DNA from: Ignavibacteria bacterium RIFOXYC2_FULL_35_21
Lineage (GTDB): Bacteria > Bacteroidota > Ignavibacteria > Kapaibacteriales > UBA2268
Direction of reading: 5' to 3'
Assembly (NCBI GenBank): GCA_001804705.1
Contig: MHAY01000091.1
Coordinates: forward strand, 53,726-117,725
DNA length: 64,000 nt
This document shows, piece after piece, positions 9,350 through 19,049 of the stretch (positions are counted from its first letter, which is position 1; each line of letters opens with the position of its first letter). A program made the position numbers and the translations under genes. The notes under the pieces are model-generated. The model had not been told where the DNA came from, searched no databases, and saw only the letters and a list, made by a program, of their open reading frames with translations.

Positions 9350-9531
9350 CCCTTCCTCAAGGAAGGGAAATTGATGTGGGTTAATGCTATGGATTCCGTA
9401 TCATGTACGGAATAACAGGATATGGCTTTGTGTTAATCAAAAAATTCCCCTGAATCCCCCTTTCAATCAATTACGAATTACGAATGAAAATTTAAAACAA
9501 TCCCCCTGAATCCCCCTTTGATAAAGGGGGA
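9350..9531. repeat. Intergenic cluster of three palindromic repeats
   Basis: This 336-bp gap holds CCCTTCC-tcaa-GGAAGGG (9350-9367), ATTCCGTA-tcatg-TACGGAAT (9393-9413, preceded by TGG as in the TGGAT ends of the other hairpin units), and two CCCCCTGAAT arrays (9446-9473 and 9500-9531). The second array ends in the hairpin CCCCCTTT-gat-AAAGGGGG (9512-9530), which could terminate transcription from the minus-strand gene ending at 9566. No coding sequence is apparent. Confidence 0.7.
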
Positions 9532-9565
9532 AACAAGGGTAAATATAAAAAAAGATTTTTATTTA

Positions 9566-9913
9566 TTATTGTTTGAAGTAGGTTGTTCCATCCAGAACCA
9601 CCTGCCACCTGCCTTCAAGTTCCTGAGGCGGCTGGTTTATTTTCAGAGTGGGTCCCAAGCCGATTGCTTTTATTGATATCGAGTTCTTATCGGGAAATTC
9701 CACCGAACCACCGCTTATTGTAGTGTTTCCTACCTTTGCATTTCCTTCTCCATTGGCACGAATTACGATTGTATCCTGAGTCTCGGAAATCCAGGTTCCT
9801 ACATATTCTTTCTTATCCTGTGGCAATGGTGTTTTCTTACCACAGCTTGTTACAGCCAAAGCAAGAGAACCAACGATTAACGCAAAAACAAAAATAAACA
9901 AACCCTTACGCAT
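9566..9913 (-). CDS. Small lipoprotein of unknown function
   Basis: 115 residues from ATG at 9913, which has a GGAGG ribosome binding site five bases upstream; an in-frame ATG four codons earlier overlaps that site and is unlikely to be used. The signal peptide ends in a lipobox (LAVTSC followed by GKKT). The mature part is short and beta-rich (EYVGTWISETQDTIVIRANG), resembling small lipocalin-like or META-type domains, but no family is certain. It is transcribed away from the GT117 gene. Confidence 0.65.
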   Translation of the reverse strand: MRKGLFIFVFALIVGSLALAVTSCGKKTPLPQDKKEYVGTWISETQDTIVIRANGEGNAKVGNTTISGGSVEFPDKNSISIKAIGLGPTLKINQPPQELEGRWQVVLDGTTYFKQ

Positions 9914-10051
9914 AAAAACCTCCATTATGAAACAGAAATGTAATTGAAATTAAAAAATAAATCTCGGATTTCATAACACAAAATAATTTGAGTTGAATTC
10001 AGTTATTAAATAAAGAAATGCGTAATAATTTAATATTTTACTAATAATACC

Positions 10052-10059
10052 TATTTTTG
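10052..10059 (+). promoter_or_regulatory. Candidate -7 box (TAnnTTTG)
   Basis: TATTTTTG matches the Bacteroidota -7 consensus TAnnTTTG, 56 bases before the ATG of the GT117 gene. The expected -33 TTTG is represented only by a weak TTTA. Such boxes occur often by chance in AT-rich DNA. Confidence 0.3.
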
Positions 10060-10115
10060 CAACTTACATTTTAATTGCAGAAAATAATAATTATTAAATA
10101 AACTGGATTAAACAA

Positions 10116-13100
10116 ATGAACCAAAAATATGTTTATCATGGCTTCGGTATAGTAGCTTTCCTAATCACATTAATTACATTAATGATTACAGTTCAGCCTT
10201 CGGTTCCATTCTGGGATTGCGGTGAGTTTTCAGCAGCATCAATCTGGCAGCAGGTTCCTCACCCTCCGGGAGCGCCTCTATTTTTGATGATAGGAAAAGT
10301 GTTTCATATACTCATTCCATTCGGCGATGCAGGCTGGAGAGTCAATCTGGTATCGGTGTTTTCAGGTGCTTTTACAATATGGTTTCTGTATTTGATAACA
10401 GTAAAAGCAATTGTCTTTATGAGAAAAGAGAAGACAAAAACATTTGCAGAATCACTCGCTATATACGCTTCTGCATTTGTCGGGGCAGTTGCCTTTGGGT
10501 TCAGTGACACTTTTTGGTTTAACGCTGTCGAATCGGAAGTTTATTCTTTGTCAACTGTCTTCGTTGCAGTAATTGTTTACCTGATGATGAAATGGAACGA
10601 AGATGCAGACAAACCCGGTAATGAAAGATATATATTATTAATTGCATATTTAATAGGTTTGTCAACGGGTGTTCACCTTCTCAGTATTTTAACGATTTTT
10701 TCTATTGCAATGCTTATTTATTTCAGAAAATACAAGCTGTCAACCCAATCTTTTATTGTTATGGGAATTATAGCTGTTCTTATATTTTTTATGATTTATC
10801 CGGGTATGATAAAATGGGTGCCGGCTTTTCTTGGCGGCGATTTGCCATTCAAAAACGAATGTAAGGAATCTGTTATTAAGGATTCACCTATGGTTACAGT
10901 ATTTTTTATTCTTCTTGTACTTGGTGCAATAGCTACTTTATGGTATAGCTACAAGAATAACAAGCCGATTCTAAATCTAACTATGTTTTCGTTTTTATTG
11001 ATGCTATTTGGTTACAGCACTTATACGCAAATTTTACTCCGTTCAAATTCAAATTCTCCGATGAATGAAAACGAGCCTAAGAATTTGAATACACTTGTGT
11101 CATATCTTGGCAGGGAACAATATGGAGATAGACCAAACTGGCCCCGACGCGCTGAACAGGATGACGAATTTGTAGTACATTATAATGAGAAAGATGACAA
11201 AGGAGAATTTGTCTATGGGCAGTGGAATCCGCCTACAAGAGAAGAGGTACAATGTAAGGATGGAAGTGCTATCTTAGTACCTGAATTTAAGAATATTAAT
11301 ACTTCAGGTGAACTGAGCTATATGTTCAAGTACCAGATTTACCATATGTATTTCAGGTATTTCCTATGGAATTTTGTCGGCAGGTTGAGCGATGTTCAGG
11401 ACGCGGACTATGCATTTACCGGTAATAAAGACTCGCAAATATTAAATTATAAATCAGGATACGCTCATTTATTCCCGGTCAGGTTTTATGCATTACCTTT
11501 GCTAATAGGATTAATCGGTTTGTTTTTCCATTTTTGGAAAGACCCCAAAACTGCTTTAGTCTTCTTTATAATGTTCCTCTTAATGGGTGTTTTGACTGCT
11601 ATAGCTCAAAACCAACAGAATCCACAGCCCAGGGAAAGGGATTATTTTTATGCAGGCTCATTTATGGTGTGGTGCTTATGGATTGGTTTCGGAGTTTACG
11701 GCTTAATTGATTGGATAGGCAAACGAAAATTCACTACTCCTCTTGTTGCTATGGCCGTTATCATTTCTTTTATTGCCGTTCCGTTGAACATGGCATTCGG
11801 AGGATGGAAAATTCACAGCAGAGCAGGCGATTACATTCCATTCGATTATTCTTATAACATCCTTCAAAGCACAGAGAAAAACGCAATTATTTTCTGTAAT
11901 GGAGATAATGACACTTTCCCGGTATGGTTTCTACAGGATGTCGAAGGGGTAAGGCGTGATGTACGAGTTGTTAACCTGAGTCTCGGAAATACATTGTGGT
12001 ATGTTCACCAGCTAAAACACAGAAATCCATGGGGAGCCAAAGAAATTCCATTATCCTTTAAAGATGAAAGCCTGATTGTATCCGAAACAGACCCTGCAGC
12101 ACTCACTTATGAGCTTGGAGAAGCCCAAAAGGTCGAAATCCCGGTATCGCAGGATATTATGGCTAAATATACAAACGACCCTCAGCTTATGGCTGACCCT
12201 AAGATGAAATTTACATTCGTCGGCAAATACTACGGAGTAAGAGACAAGAAGAAGTTATATATTTTCCGAGTTCAGGATAAGTTAGTTTATGATATTCTGA
12301 AACAAGTACAATTTAAAAGGCCAGTATATTTTTCGACGACTGTGGGGCCTGATGCGTTCTGCGGACTTGAAAAATTTTTCAGGTATGAAGGAATGGCAGC
12401 GAGAATTTGTCCTGTCGAACAAAAGGAAGCTTACCAAAAACCAATTGACACTGAAATCACTGAAAAATGTTTGTTAAGAATAGACAACAGCAACAATTTT
12501 CACAAAGAGCCTTATTATGGATTTAAGTTAAGAAATCTCGATAATTCTTCCGTCTTCTATGATGAGGTACACAGAAGGTTAATACCCAACTACCGTGAAT
12601 TATACATGAATTTTGCCTCAACGGTTATGACCGACAATAAAAATCCTCAAAAAGCTATTGCAATTTTAGACACGATGAATAAGTATTTATCCCCCAAACA
12701 ATTTCCTATGTCTTATGAATATGAATTTAAGCTTGCTAATTTATATCATGATGCAGGTGCAAAAGAACAATTCAAAAAATATGCAATGATGAGCATCAAA
12801 TCATGCGAAGAATTAATAACGAACAACAAACTTAATTCCGAAGCAATGTACGGTGAGATTATTGGTAATTACTATGGTCCTTACAGACTTTCATCTATAC
12901 TTTATAGTTTGCTTGGAGACTACTCTTCTGCAAAATCAAGATTGCAGGAGTTATTCAGGAAGACAAACGACATTTACGGACAAATTCAGAATAATCCTGC
13001 ATATAAGGACGAAATTCAAAAAGTGGCTATGAATCTCTATAATGTAACCATGACACTCGATGAATACACCATTGATGATGTCAAGCAAAAGCAGGGAAAT

Positions 13101-13244
13101 GCCGCTGCACTCGATACAGCCTTAAACATTATAAAGAGATACCAGAATTCACCTGACCCGAATTTGAAGTATTTAAGTCAATATTTACAACAAAAAGTGC
13201 TCGAGCTCGGTGGCAAGGTTGATTCAACTTTGTCATTTGAATAG
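10116..13244 (+). CDS. GT117 (DUF2723) membrane glycosyltransferase
   Basis: 1042 residues. The N-terminal part has the DUF2723 signature: a first transmembrane helix, then VPFWDCGEFSAASIWQQVPH with an acidic motif in the first periplasmic loop, as in PMT/ArnT-type GT-C enzymes, then PPGAPLFLMIGK. About ten hydrophobic helices follow to residue ~560 (including LLIAYLIGLSTGVHLLSI). The C-terminal ~450 residues are soluble, with a QNPQPRERDYFYAGSF motif and helical TPR-like segments near 860-1030. The family is assigned to GT117 in Bacteroidota and is thought to transfer a lipid-linked sugar to exported proteins; the exact sugar is unknown. It is monocistronic, with a strong terminator directly after it. 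Confidence 0.85.
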   Translation: MNQKYVYHGFGIVAFLITLITLMITVQPSVPFWDCGEFSAASIWQQVPHPPGAPLFLMIGKVFHILIPFGDAGWRVNLVSVFSGAFTIWFLYLITVKAIVFMRKEKTKTFAESLAIYASAFVGAVAFGFSDTFWFNAVESEVYSLSTVFVAVIVYLMMKWNEDADKPGNERYILLIAYLIGLSTGVHLLSILTIFSIAMLIYFRKYKLSTQSFIVMGIIAVLIFFMIYPGMIKWVPAFLGGDLPFKNECKESVIKDSPMVTVFFILLVLGAIATLWYSYKNNKPILNLTMFSFLLMLFGYSTYTQILLRSNSNSPMNENEPKNLNTLVSYLGREQYGDRPNWPRRAEQDDEFVVHYNEKDDKGEFVYGQWNPPTREEVQCKDGSAILVPEFKNINTSGELSYMFKYQIYHMYFRYFLWNFVGRLSDVQDADYAFTGNKDSQILNYKSGYAHLFPVRFYALPLLIGLIGLFFHFWKDPKTALVFFIMFLLMGVLTAIAQNQQNPQPRERDYFYAGSFMVWCLWIGFGVYGLIDWIGKRKFTTPLVAMAVIISFIAVPLNMAFGGWKIHSRAGDYIPFDYSYNILQSTEKNAIIFCNGDNDTFPVWFLQDVEGVRRDVRVVNLSLGNTLWYVHQLKHRNPWGAKEIPLSFKDESLIVSETDPAALTYELGEAQKVEIPVSQDIMAKYTNDPQLMADPKMKFTFVGKYYGVRDKKKLYIFRVQDKLVYDILKQVQFKRPVYFSTTVGPDAFCGLEKFFRYEGMAARICPVEQKEAYQKPIDTEITEKCLLRIDNSNNFHKEPYYGFKLRNLDNSSVFYDEVHRRLIPNYRELYMNFASTVMTDNKNPQKAIAILDTMNKYLSPKQFPMSYEYEFKLANLYHDAGAKEQFKKYAMMSIKSCEELITNNKLNSEAMYGEIIGNYYGPYRLSSILYSLLGDYSSAKSRLQELFRKTNDIYGQIQNNPAYKDEIQKVAMNLYNVTMTLDEYTIDDVKQKQGNAAALDTALNIIKRYQNSPDPNLKYLSQYLQQKVLELGGKVDSTLSFE

Positions 13245-13272
13245 ACAAAATTTATTATAATAAAATTTGTGC

Positions 13273-13304
13273 AAACCAGCGGAATAAACCGCTGGTTTTC
13301 TTTT
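13273..13304 (+). terminator. Rho-independent terminator after the GT117 gene
   Basis: AAACCAGCGG (13273-13282) pairs perfectly with CCGCTGGTTT (13289-13298) around a six-base AATAAA loop and runs into TTTTCTTTTA. It begins 29 bases after the stop codon. Confidence 0.9.
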
Positions 13305-13498
13305 ATTCACTTTTCACTACTTTCATATTAACATCATTTTATCTTAATAAAAGCCTTCTGATAGCGCTAAATTGAATAAAATATTCTAAAAGCTATAAAA
13401 TTGATTGGGTGATATAACGTCAAATCAACTAATTATGTAATAAATTCAATAAAATAAAAAATTTGCTTTTTAATTAATTGCTATTTAAATTTGCTGAC

Positions 13499-13918
13499 AT
13501 GAAAATAAAAACTGCCATATTGTTACTGTGCTTTGCAACTGCAAGTTTGATAGCAGGAGATAACCTGCTCGATTCTTTCAATGCCAAGTCAGACGGTAAA
13601 AATATTACCATTGAATGGAAATCTGCAGACGAGAGCAGTGTCAGCCGATATGAACTTGAGCGGACTAATTCAGCTAATAATTTCACATATTTAACATCAC
13701 AGGATGCTAAAGGCAGTTATTATTCATACAAGTATGTTGACGAAGAAGCCTTTATGAAAGACGATAATACAGGCACACAAAACAAAAGCATATATACATA
13801 CCGTCTGAAAATAGTGAAAAAAGACAATTCTGTTTCTTACAGCAATAATGTTACAGTAACTCACAACGTAAGCGGTATTCGCCGAACCTGGGGCATGATA
13901 AAAGAAATGTTCCGTTGA
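13499..13918 (+). CDS. Small secreted FN3-like protein
   Basis: 139 residues starting at ATG 13499; the upstream in-frame TTG at 13478 would only add a non-signal prefix. A signal peptide (TAILLLCFATASLIAG) is followed by a fibronectin type III-like domain: NITIEWKSADESSVSRYELE, then YTYRLKIVKKDNSVSYSNNV. It ends in a basic/aromatic tail, GIRRTWGMIKEMFR, rather than a T9SS domain. Function unknown; perhaps a periplasmic or surface binding protein. The 250-bp gap before it holds only the terminator and AT-rich sequence. Confidence 0.7.
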   Translation: MKIKTAILLLCFATASLIAGDNLLDSFNAKSDGKNITIEWKSADESSVSRYELERTNSANNFTYLTSQDAKGSYYSYKYVDEEAFMKDDNTGTQNKSIYTYRLKIVKKDNSVSYSNNVTVTHNVSGIRRTWGMIKEMFR

Positions 13919-14010
13919 TTCACTATTCAATAATTTCCCTAAACATTCTTCATTTATTAAAATGGATGGCATTTTAGTTATTTTTGCCTTGGTTTAATTT
14001 CTTTATATAT

Positions 14011-15681
14011 ATGAAACTATATAAACAAATAATTTTATTCCTATTTTTTACTTGTATTTCGGCATTTTCTGAGGTAAATAATATTTCCACAGAAATGGGG
14101 GATAAATGCGGCACATTCTTATCTTTAGAACAAAGAAAACATATATTGAACTCATTATGTAATGATTCAGATTCCAACGGTAGATGCATCCAGCAAAAAA
14201 CCTTCCCATCATCTTCCGGAAAATTTCTTATTCATTACGATACAATAGGAAAAAATGCAGTGAATCTTGAAGACGTGGATATCAATGGAATACCTGATTA
14301 TATTGATTCGGTTGCATATTATTTTGATTATGCTTATAAAGTTGAAGTTGACTCAATAGGTTATTTATCTCCGTCAAAAGATAATGGACATGGAGGTTCC
14401 GATGCTTATGATGTATATGTTTTTAATCTCGGTGATTATCATGTTAATACGGAAAAAACGCTCTATGGATTGACAGAGACAGATTTCCAAATCAATACAC
14501 AAAGAAAATTCAAATGCTTCACAACTTATGTTTTGATTGACAATGATTACAGCCCTTATGACTCCACAATCACTCAATCGGGTGATACTGTCCCTACATT
14601 CACAGAAACCGGTATAATGGCAATGAAAATCACAGCGGCTCATGAATTTCATCATGCGATTCAGCTTAATTACGGCATACCTGAACCTGGTACTCGTTCT
14701 TTAAATGAAATGACAAGTGTATGGATGGAGAATAGATTATTCCCTGAATCAAGGGATTATATTTCATACCTTAAAATGCTTTTTAATAATCTTCAGCGTT
14801 ATCCATTCGGAAGCGGGGATGAGACAGTCGGCTATAAATATGGAATATTCGGACAATACACATATCTGAGATACAGAGATGCAATAATAAAAAGATTGTG
14901 GGAGCTTATCGGATGTGATATTACAGGATATAAGGCACTCGACAGTGCTTACAAAGAGCAGGGGACAAATCTCGTCAATGAATGGTGCAATTTTTTACCC
15001 TGGATTTATTATACGGGTAACAGGTCAAAGGATAGTATGTATTTCCCTTCTGCTTATGAATATCCTGAAATAACTTTCTTTTCTGTCAGGAATTTTTCGT
15101 CACCAACCATAAGTGATAATGGATTTTTGAAACCGTTCGAGTTCAGGGCATTCAGGTATTTACTTCCTTCGGAGCAGAATAAATCGGATGACACACTCGA
15201 CATTATTGTTACAAATACAGACCTTAGGACGGCAATAGAGCAATCGCCGAATGACAAACCTTTCAATATATTATGTGCAAACTCTCAGCAGACAGGAACA
15301 AGGCAAATCGGAGATACAAGATATTATTATAGCATGACCGTTAATGAAGGTTATATTGTCGATTCATTATTTTTCAGCTCAGGTACTATATTCTATCAAT
15401 CATCAGCTGTGTTTCCGAATCCTTTTAAAACAAGTTTACATGATAAGCTTTATTTTCCTGTACCGGAAAACTCAATAACAGGAGAAGAGGTTATTTTAAA
15501 ATTATATAAGACAGATATGGAAGAAGTTTTCAATACAGAACTGACTGTATCTGTTTTTGAGACATATAAAGTATCAATTCTCGACGAAATACCATCAGCT
15601 TTAACAAGCGGTATTTACATATTTTCAATTTCATACAAAGACAGCAAGAATTTTGGAAAAGTGGTGATAATTAGAGATTAA
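14011..15681 (+). CDS. Secreted zinc metalloprotease-like protein with T9SS-like C-terminus
   Basis: 556 residues from ATG at 14011 (a TTG at 13984 would give a poorer N terminus). A signal peptide (IILFLFFTCISAFS) precedes a domain resembling the MXAN_6640-type putative metalloproteases: DVDINGIPDYIDSVAYYFDY, then the zinc-binding helix AAHEFHHAIQ with H211, E212 and H215. A conserved NEMTSVWMENRLFPES follows, where the downstream acidic residues could supply the third ligand. The C-terminal ~90 residues (AVFPNPFKTSLHDKLYFPV, then GIYIFSISYKDSKNFGKVVI) are a sorting domain. It is likely an exported protease of unknown substrate. Confidence 0.78.
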   Translation: MKLYKQIILFLFFTCISAFSEVNNISTEMGDKCGTFLSLEQRKHILNSLCNDSDSNGRCIQQKTFPSSSGKFLIHYDTIGKNAVNLEDVDINGIPDYIDSVAYYFDYAYKVEVDSIGYLSPSKDNGHGGSDAYDVYVFNLGDYHVNTEKTLYGLTETDFQINTQRKFKCFTTYVLIDNDYSPYDSTITQSGDTVPTFTETGIMAMKITAAHEFHHAIQLNYGIPEPGTRSLNEMTSVWMENRLFPESRDYISYLKMLFNNLQRYPFGSGDETVGYKYGIFGQYTYLRYRDAIIKRLWELIGCDITGYKALDSAYKEQGTNLVNEWCNFLPWIYYTGNRSKDSMYFPSAYEYPEITFFSVRNFSSPTISDNGFLKPFEFRAFRYLLPSEQNKSDDTLDIIVTNTDLRTAIEQSPNDKPFNILCANSQQTGTRQIGDTRYYYSMTVNEGYIVDSLFFSSGTIFYQSSAVFPNPFKTSLHDKLYFPVPENSITGEEVILKLYKTDMEEVFNTELTVSVFETYKVSILDEIPSALTSGIYIFSISYKDSKNFGKVVIIRD

Positions 15682-15804
15682 ATTCAGTAATTCTTCTAAA
15701 AAAATATTCATCTGCTTGTTGCAATTCATCTACTTAGAAAATATTTAGTTAATTTTACCGTTTCAGAACTTTATTTTATCCAATTAAGTTATTTATTTTA
15801 TCGA

Positions 15805-17508
15805 ATGAGACAATCGGAATTATTCATACCGACATTGAAAGAGTTAGGTGCAGATGCACAGATACCCTCGCACCAGTTAATGCTGAGGGCAGGACTGATT
15901 CGGCAGGTAGGAGCAGGAATTTTTTCATTTCTTCCTTTGGGTTATAATGTATTGAAGAAAATCATGGAAATTCTTCGTGAAGAGATTGATGCAATCGGCG
16001 GACAGGAATTTTTTCTGCCTGCATTGAATCCAATCGAGATTTGGGAAGAGACAAACAGGGTGGAAGCAATGGGTGATGTGATGTTCCACATCAAAAACCG
16101 CGAAGGCTTGGTTCTCGCTCCCACACACGAAGAAATCATTACTTTCCATGCGAGACAGCATATAAAGTCATACAGGGACATGCCGCAAATATGGTATCAG
16201 ATTCAAACTAAGTTCAGGAATGAGCCGAGGCCCAAGTCAGGTGTGTTGAGGTGCAGACAATTCTTAATGAAGGATGCCTATTCACTCGATTCAAGCTGGG
16301 AAGGATTAGACGAAGCATACAACAAGCATTACGAAGCATACAAAAAAATATTCGATAGAATGAATCTGAAATATTTCATAGTCGGGGCTTCAAGCGGAGC
16401 AATGGGCGGCAGGCTGTCGCAGGAATTCATGGTCGAATCGGAATCAGGTGAAGATACATGTGCCGTATGTGATGAATGCGGTTATTCGGCGAATATGGAA
16501 ATTGCAACATCAAATGTCGAGCCATCAGGAAGAATTGAACCTAATCAACCTTTGGAAGAATTTCCAACACCAAATGCTAAGACCATTGATGATTTGATTG
16601 TGCAGTTTGATTTACCGGAGGAACGTCTTGCTAAGTCAGTGCTGTACATAGTTGATTCAGAACCCGTGATGATTTTCATGAGAGGCAACGATGAGCTAAA
16701 TGAAAGTAAATTGTTGTCGGTTATGAAAACAGGAAATTTCAGGCCTGCTTTACCGGAAGAGCTTTCAAAAATCACAGGTGCAAACACCGGTTCGATGGGA
16801 CCAATAAATATGAAAACCAAAATCCGCATGATTGCAGATAATCGCATGAAAGACGCTAACGGACTTGTGAGCGGAGCAAATAGAGACGGATTTCACTACA
16901 AAAACATAGATTTCATGCGGGATTGTACTATTGACGAATACCATGATTTGCGTACAATCAATGCAGGTGAAAAATGTCCGAACTGTTCGCATCCTTTGAG
17001 AGTGGTTAATGCAATTGAATTGGGGCATATTTTCAAACTCGGAACAAAATACTCCGAAGCACTTGGTGCGAATTTCCTCGACAAAGACGGTAAGGAACAA
17101 CCAATCATCATGGGAAGCTATGGAATAGGTGTCGAGAGAATAATGGCATGTTACCTTGAACAGCACCATGATAATAAAGGAATAATCTGGATGCCGCCTC
17201 TACAGCCTTTTCATGTACATATATTAGGATTGAATATTAAGAACACACAGAGCGTTTCAGATACATGCGAGCAATTACTTAATGACCTGAAAAAATCCGG
17301 CTTTGAAGTACTTTATGATGATAGAGATGACACTCCCGGAGTGAAATTCAATGATGCTGATTTAATCGGGATTCCCGTCCAGATTATTGTTGGGAAAAAG
17401 AATGTTGATAATGGAAATATTGAATTAAAATATAGGGCATCGGGTGAGAGAGCAGTTATAAAAATAAATGAAGCAATTGATTTAGTTAGGAAATTTTATT
17501 CTGAATGA
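15805..17508 (+). CDS. proS: Prolyl-tRNA synthetase, bacterial type
   Basis: 567 residues, the length of ProRS with an editing insertion. It charges tRNA-Pro with proline in the cytosol. The class II core shows motif 1 around RQVGAGIFSFLPLGYNVLKK and motif 2 at TKFRNEPRPKSGVLRCRQF. A YbaK-like insertion domain lies at ~225-400 (CAVCDECGYSANME, then NRDGFHYKNIDFM). Motif 3 is at IIMGSYGIGVERIMACYLEQ and a C-terminal anticodon-binding domain follows. Classical Bacteroidia usually carry the short archaeal/eukaryotic form, so this long form is a useful lineage hint. It is followed by a palindrome at 17517. Confidence 0.97.
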   Translation: MRQSELFIPTLKELGADAQIPSHQLMLRAGLIRQVGAGIFSFLPLGYNVLKKIMEILREEIDAIGGQEFFLPALNPIEIWEETNRVEAMGDVMFHIKNREGLVLAPTHEEIITFHARQHIKSYRDMPQIWYQIQTKFRNEPRPKSGVLRCRQFLMKDAYSLDSSWEGLDEAYNKHYEAYKKIFDRMNLKYFIVGASSGAMGGRLSQEFMVESESGEDTCAVCDECGYSANMEIATSNVEPSGRIEPNQPLEEFPTPNAKTIDDLIVQFDLPEERLAKSVLYIVDSEPVMIFMRGNDELNESKLLSVMKTGNFRPALPEELSKITGANTGSMGPINMKTKIRMIADNRMKDANGLVSGANRDGFHYKNIDFMRDCTIDEYHDLRTINAGEKCPNCSHPLRVVNAIELGHIFKLGTKYSEALGANFLDKDGKEQPIIMGSYGIGVERIMACYLEQHHDNKGIIWMPPLQPFHVHILGLNIKNTQSVSDTCEQLLNDLKKSGFEVLYDDRDDTPGVKFNDADLIGIPVQIIVGKKNVDNGNIELKYRASGERAVIKINEAIDLVRKFYSE

Positions 17509-17516
17509 TAAACAAC

Positions 17517-17541
17517 CCTGTCAGGTGTTACACCTGACAGG
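17517..17541. repeat. Perfect TGTCAGG palindrome after proS
   Basis: CCTGTCAGGTGT, one T, then ACACCTGACAGG: a 25-bp perfect inverted repeat nine bases after the proS stop. The same palindrome with A/T changes in mirrored positions occurs at 36719-36741. It could act as a terminator stem but has no T run after it. Confidence 0.75.
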
Positions 17542-17570
17542 ATAGGACAACACCAAGTAAATATAGATTG

Positions 17571-18404
17571 ATGAAGAAAAGGGCGGATTTACATATACAC
17601 ACAATTTATTCCGACGGAATAAAAACTCCTGAAGAAATCCTGAGAATGGCTGTCAAAGCCAATCTTGGAGCTATCAGCATTACAGACCATGATTCGGTTG
17701 ATGCCTATAAAGAATTGTATAAAATCAGTAATAAATATCAAATAGAAATAATAACGGGAATTGAATTTAGCTGTTATGAGGATGAACAGGAGATTCATGT
17801 TCTAGCATACAATTTCGACATTAACAATAAAGAACTTGTCCATGCATTAAATACATTTAAAAAAGCAAGAGAGGTTCGGGCAAAGAGAATTATTTCAAAA
17901 CTGAAGAAGATAAATATAGAATTAAACTTGGAAGAAATTAGCAAGATAGCAGGTGTAGCACCGATTACCCGTCCCCACATAGCTTTCGCACTAATTGATA
18001 AAGGCTATGTGACAAGCCAGAGAGAAGCATTCAATCTATACCTAAGCGATGGCAAGCCTTGTTATGAACCCAAATATAATTTTTCAATTAAAGAAGCATT
18101 AGAACTTATCAATAAATGTGATGGCATAGCAGTACTTGCTCATCCTTCGGATACCATATCTCCGGAAATGCTGTATAACCTTATTGAAATGGGTATTGAC
18201 GGTATTGAAGTAGTACATCCGTCGCAAAACAACACAATCGAAAGACACCTAACACAAATAGCAAACCAATACTGGCTCATAGCCACCGGCGGCTCCGATT
18301 ATCATGGTTCACGAGATTATGACGATTCAAATTTCGGAAAATACACCGTACCTTTTTCTGTACTTCAGAGTATAAAAAGCAGGAATCAGAAAAGGATATT
18401 TTAG
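17571..18404 (+). CDS. PHP-domain phosphoesterase (TrpH/YciV type)
   Basis: 277 residues from ATG 17571 (preceded by an in-frame TTG). The first motif ADLHIHTIYSDG gives the HxH metal ligands; AISITDHDS, GIEFSCYEDEQEIHVLAY, AVLAHPSD and TGGSDYHG are the remaining PHP ligand motifs. All expected His/Asp residues are present. The family hydrolyses phosphate esters such as nucleoside 3',5'-bisphosphates or short RNA 5' ends (RNase AM in E. coli). It follows proS by 62 bp. Confidence 0.88.
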   Translation: MKKRADLHIHTIYSDGIKTPEEILRMAVKANLGAISITDHDSVDAYKELYKISNKYQIEIITGIEFSCYEDEQEIHVLAYNFDINNKELVHALNTFKKAREVRAKRIISKLKKINIELNLEEISKIAGVAPITRPHIAFALIDKGYVTSQREAFNLYLSDGKPCYEPKYNFSIKEALELINKCDGIAVLAHPSDTISPEMLYNLIEMGIDGIEVVHPSQNNTIERHLTQIANQYWLIATGGSDYHGSRDYDDSNFGKYTVPFSVLQSIKSRNQKRIF

Positions 18405-18487
18405 CTTGTTTCATTTGAAAAATCAGATTAATACTATATTAGATAATATAAAGTAAATTGTTGCGTTTTATACTTTATATTTTTTGT

Positions 18488-18495
18488 TATATTTG
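18488..18495 (+). promoter_or_regulatory. Candidate -7 box (TAnnTTTG)
   Basis: TATATTTG lies 40 bases before the ATG at 18536. No convincing -33 element at the right distance; low weight. Confidence 0.3.
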
Positions 18496-18535
18496 TTAAT
18501 ATAAATGCTTGATTACAGATTAAATTAATACTAAT

Positions 18536-18937
18536 ATGAATGCTGCGAATTCTTATAAAGAAGCATTGCGTTACGTTGAGAATGCAAAAGAGTCTTTAAA
18601 AAAAGCCGGAAAAAAAGACAAATTTTATATTGATGATAAATATGTTAAAACTGCATGTGGTACAGCATACTCAGGTATTCTTGTAGCTCTTGATTTCTTA
18701 TTCGAACACAAAAATATCCAAAAGAAAAAAGGCAGAAAATCAATTGAATATTATCAAAGTAATTTAGCTAATATGAATAAGAAATTGCTTAATTACCTGA
18801 ATGATGGATATGAAATATTACATCTTTATGGATATTATGACGGTGGAAAAAATATCAATTTAATAAAGACGGGTATGGATGATGCAGTGTCAATTATTTC
18901 TGCTTTGAAGCCATATTCAAGTAATGGAGTAAAGTGA
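18536..18937 (+). CDS. DUF5618-like, HEPN-like small protein
   Basis: 133 residues, helical and basic, resembling DUF5618: MNAANSYKEALRYVENAKES at the start, then ACGTAYSGILVALDFLFEHK, and GYEILHLYGYYDGGKN. The alternating helices and the conserved centre recall HEPN-type four-helix bundles, some of which are RNases or toxin components. It lies 112 bp before a ParE/RelE-type module, so it may belong to the same defence or stress island; this is inference. No catalytic Rx4-6H motif can be named with certainty. Confidence 0.65.
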   Translation: MNAANSYKEALRYVENAKESLKKAGKKDKFYIDDKYVKTACGTAYSGILVALDFLFEHKNIQKKKGRKSIEYYQSNLANMNKKLLNYLNDGYEILHLYGYYDGGKNINLIKTGMDDAVSIISALKPYSSNGVK

Positions 18938-19049
18938 ATTAAAATGAATATTATTGATTCTGAGCAAATTATATTTAAATGTCTTGGAAGTGCAAATAAA
19001 TATTTGAATATCATCAATTTTATTAATTAACTTAAATAGTAGGTTTATT

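Noticed and set aside
14011..15681. Peptidase family name such as M43 or M6
   Set aside because: HEFHH is visible but the third ligand and the family-specific turn cannot be assigned by eye, so only a generic metalloprotease call is given.
16765..17169. Long reading frame opposite proS
   Set aside because: Antisense shadow of a strongly conserved gene; no coding features of its own.
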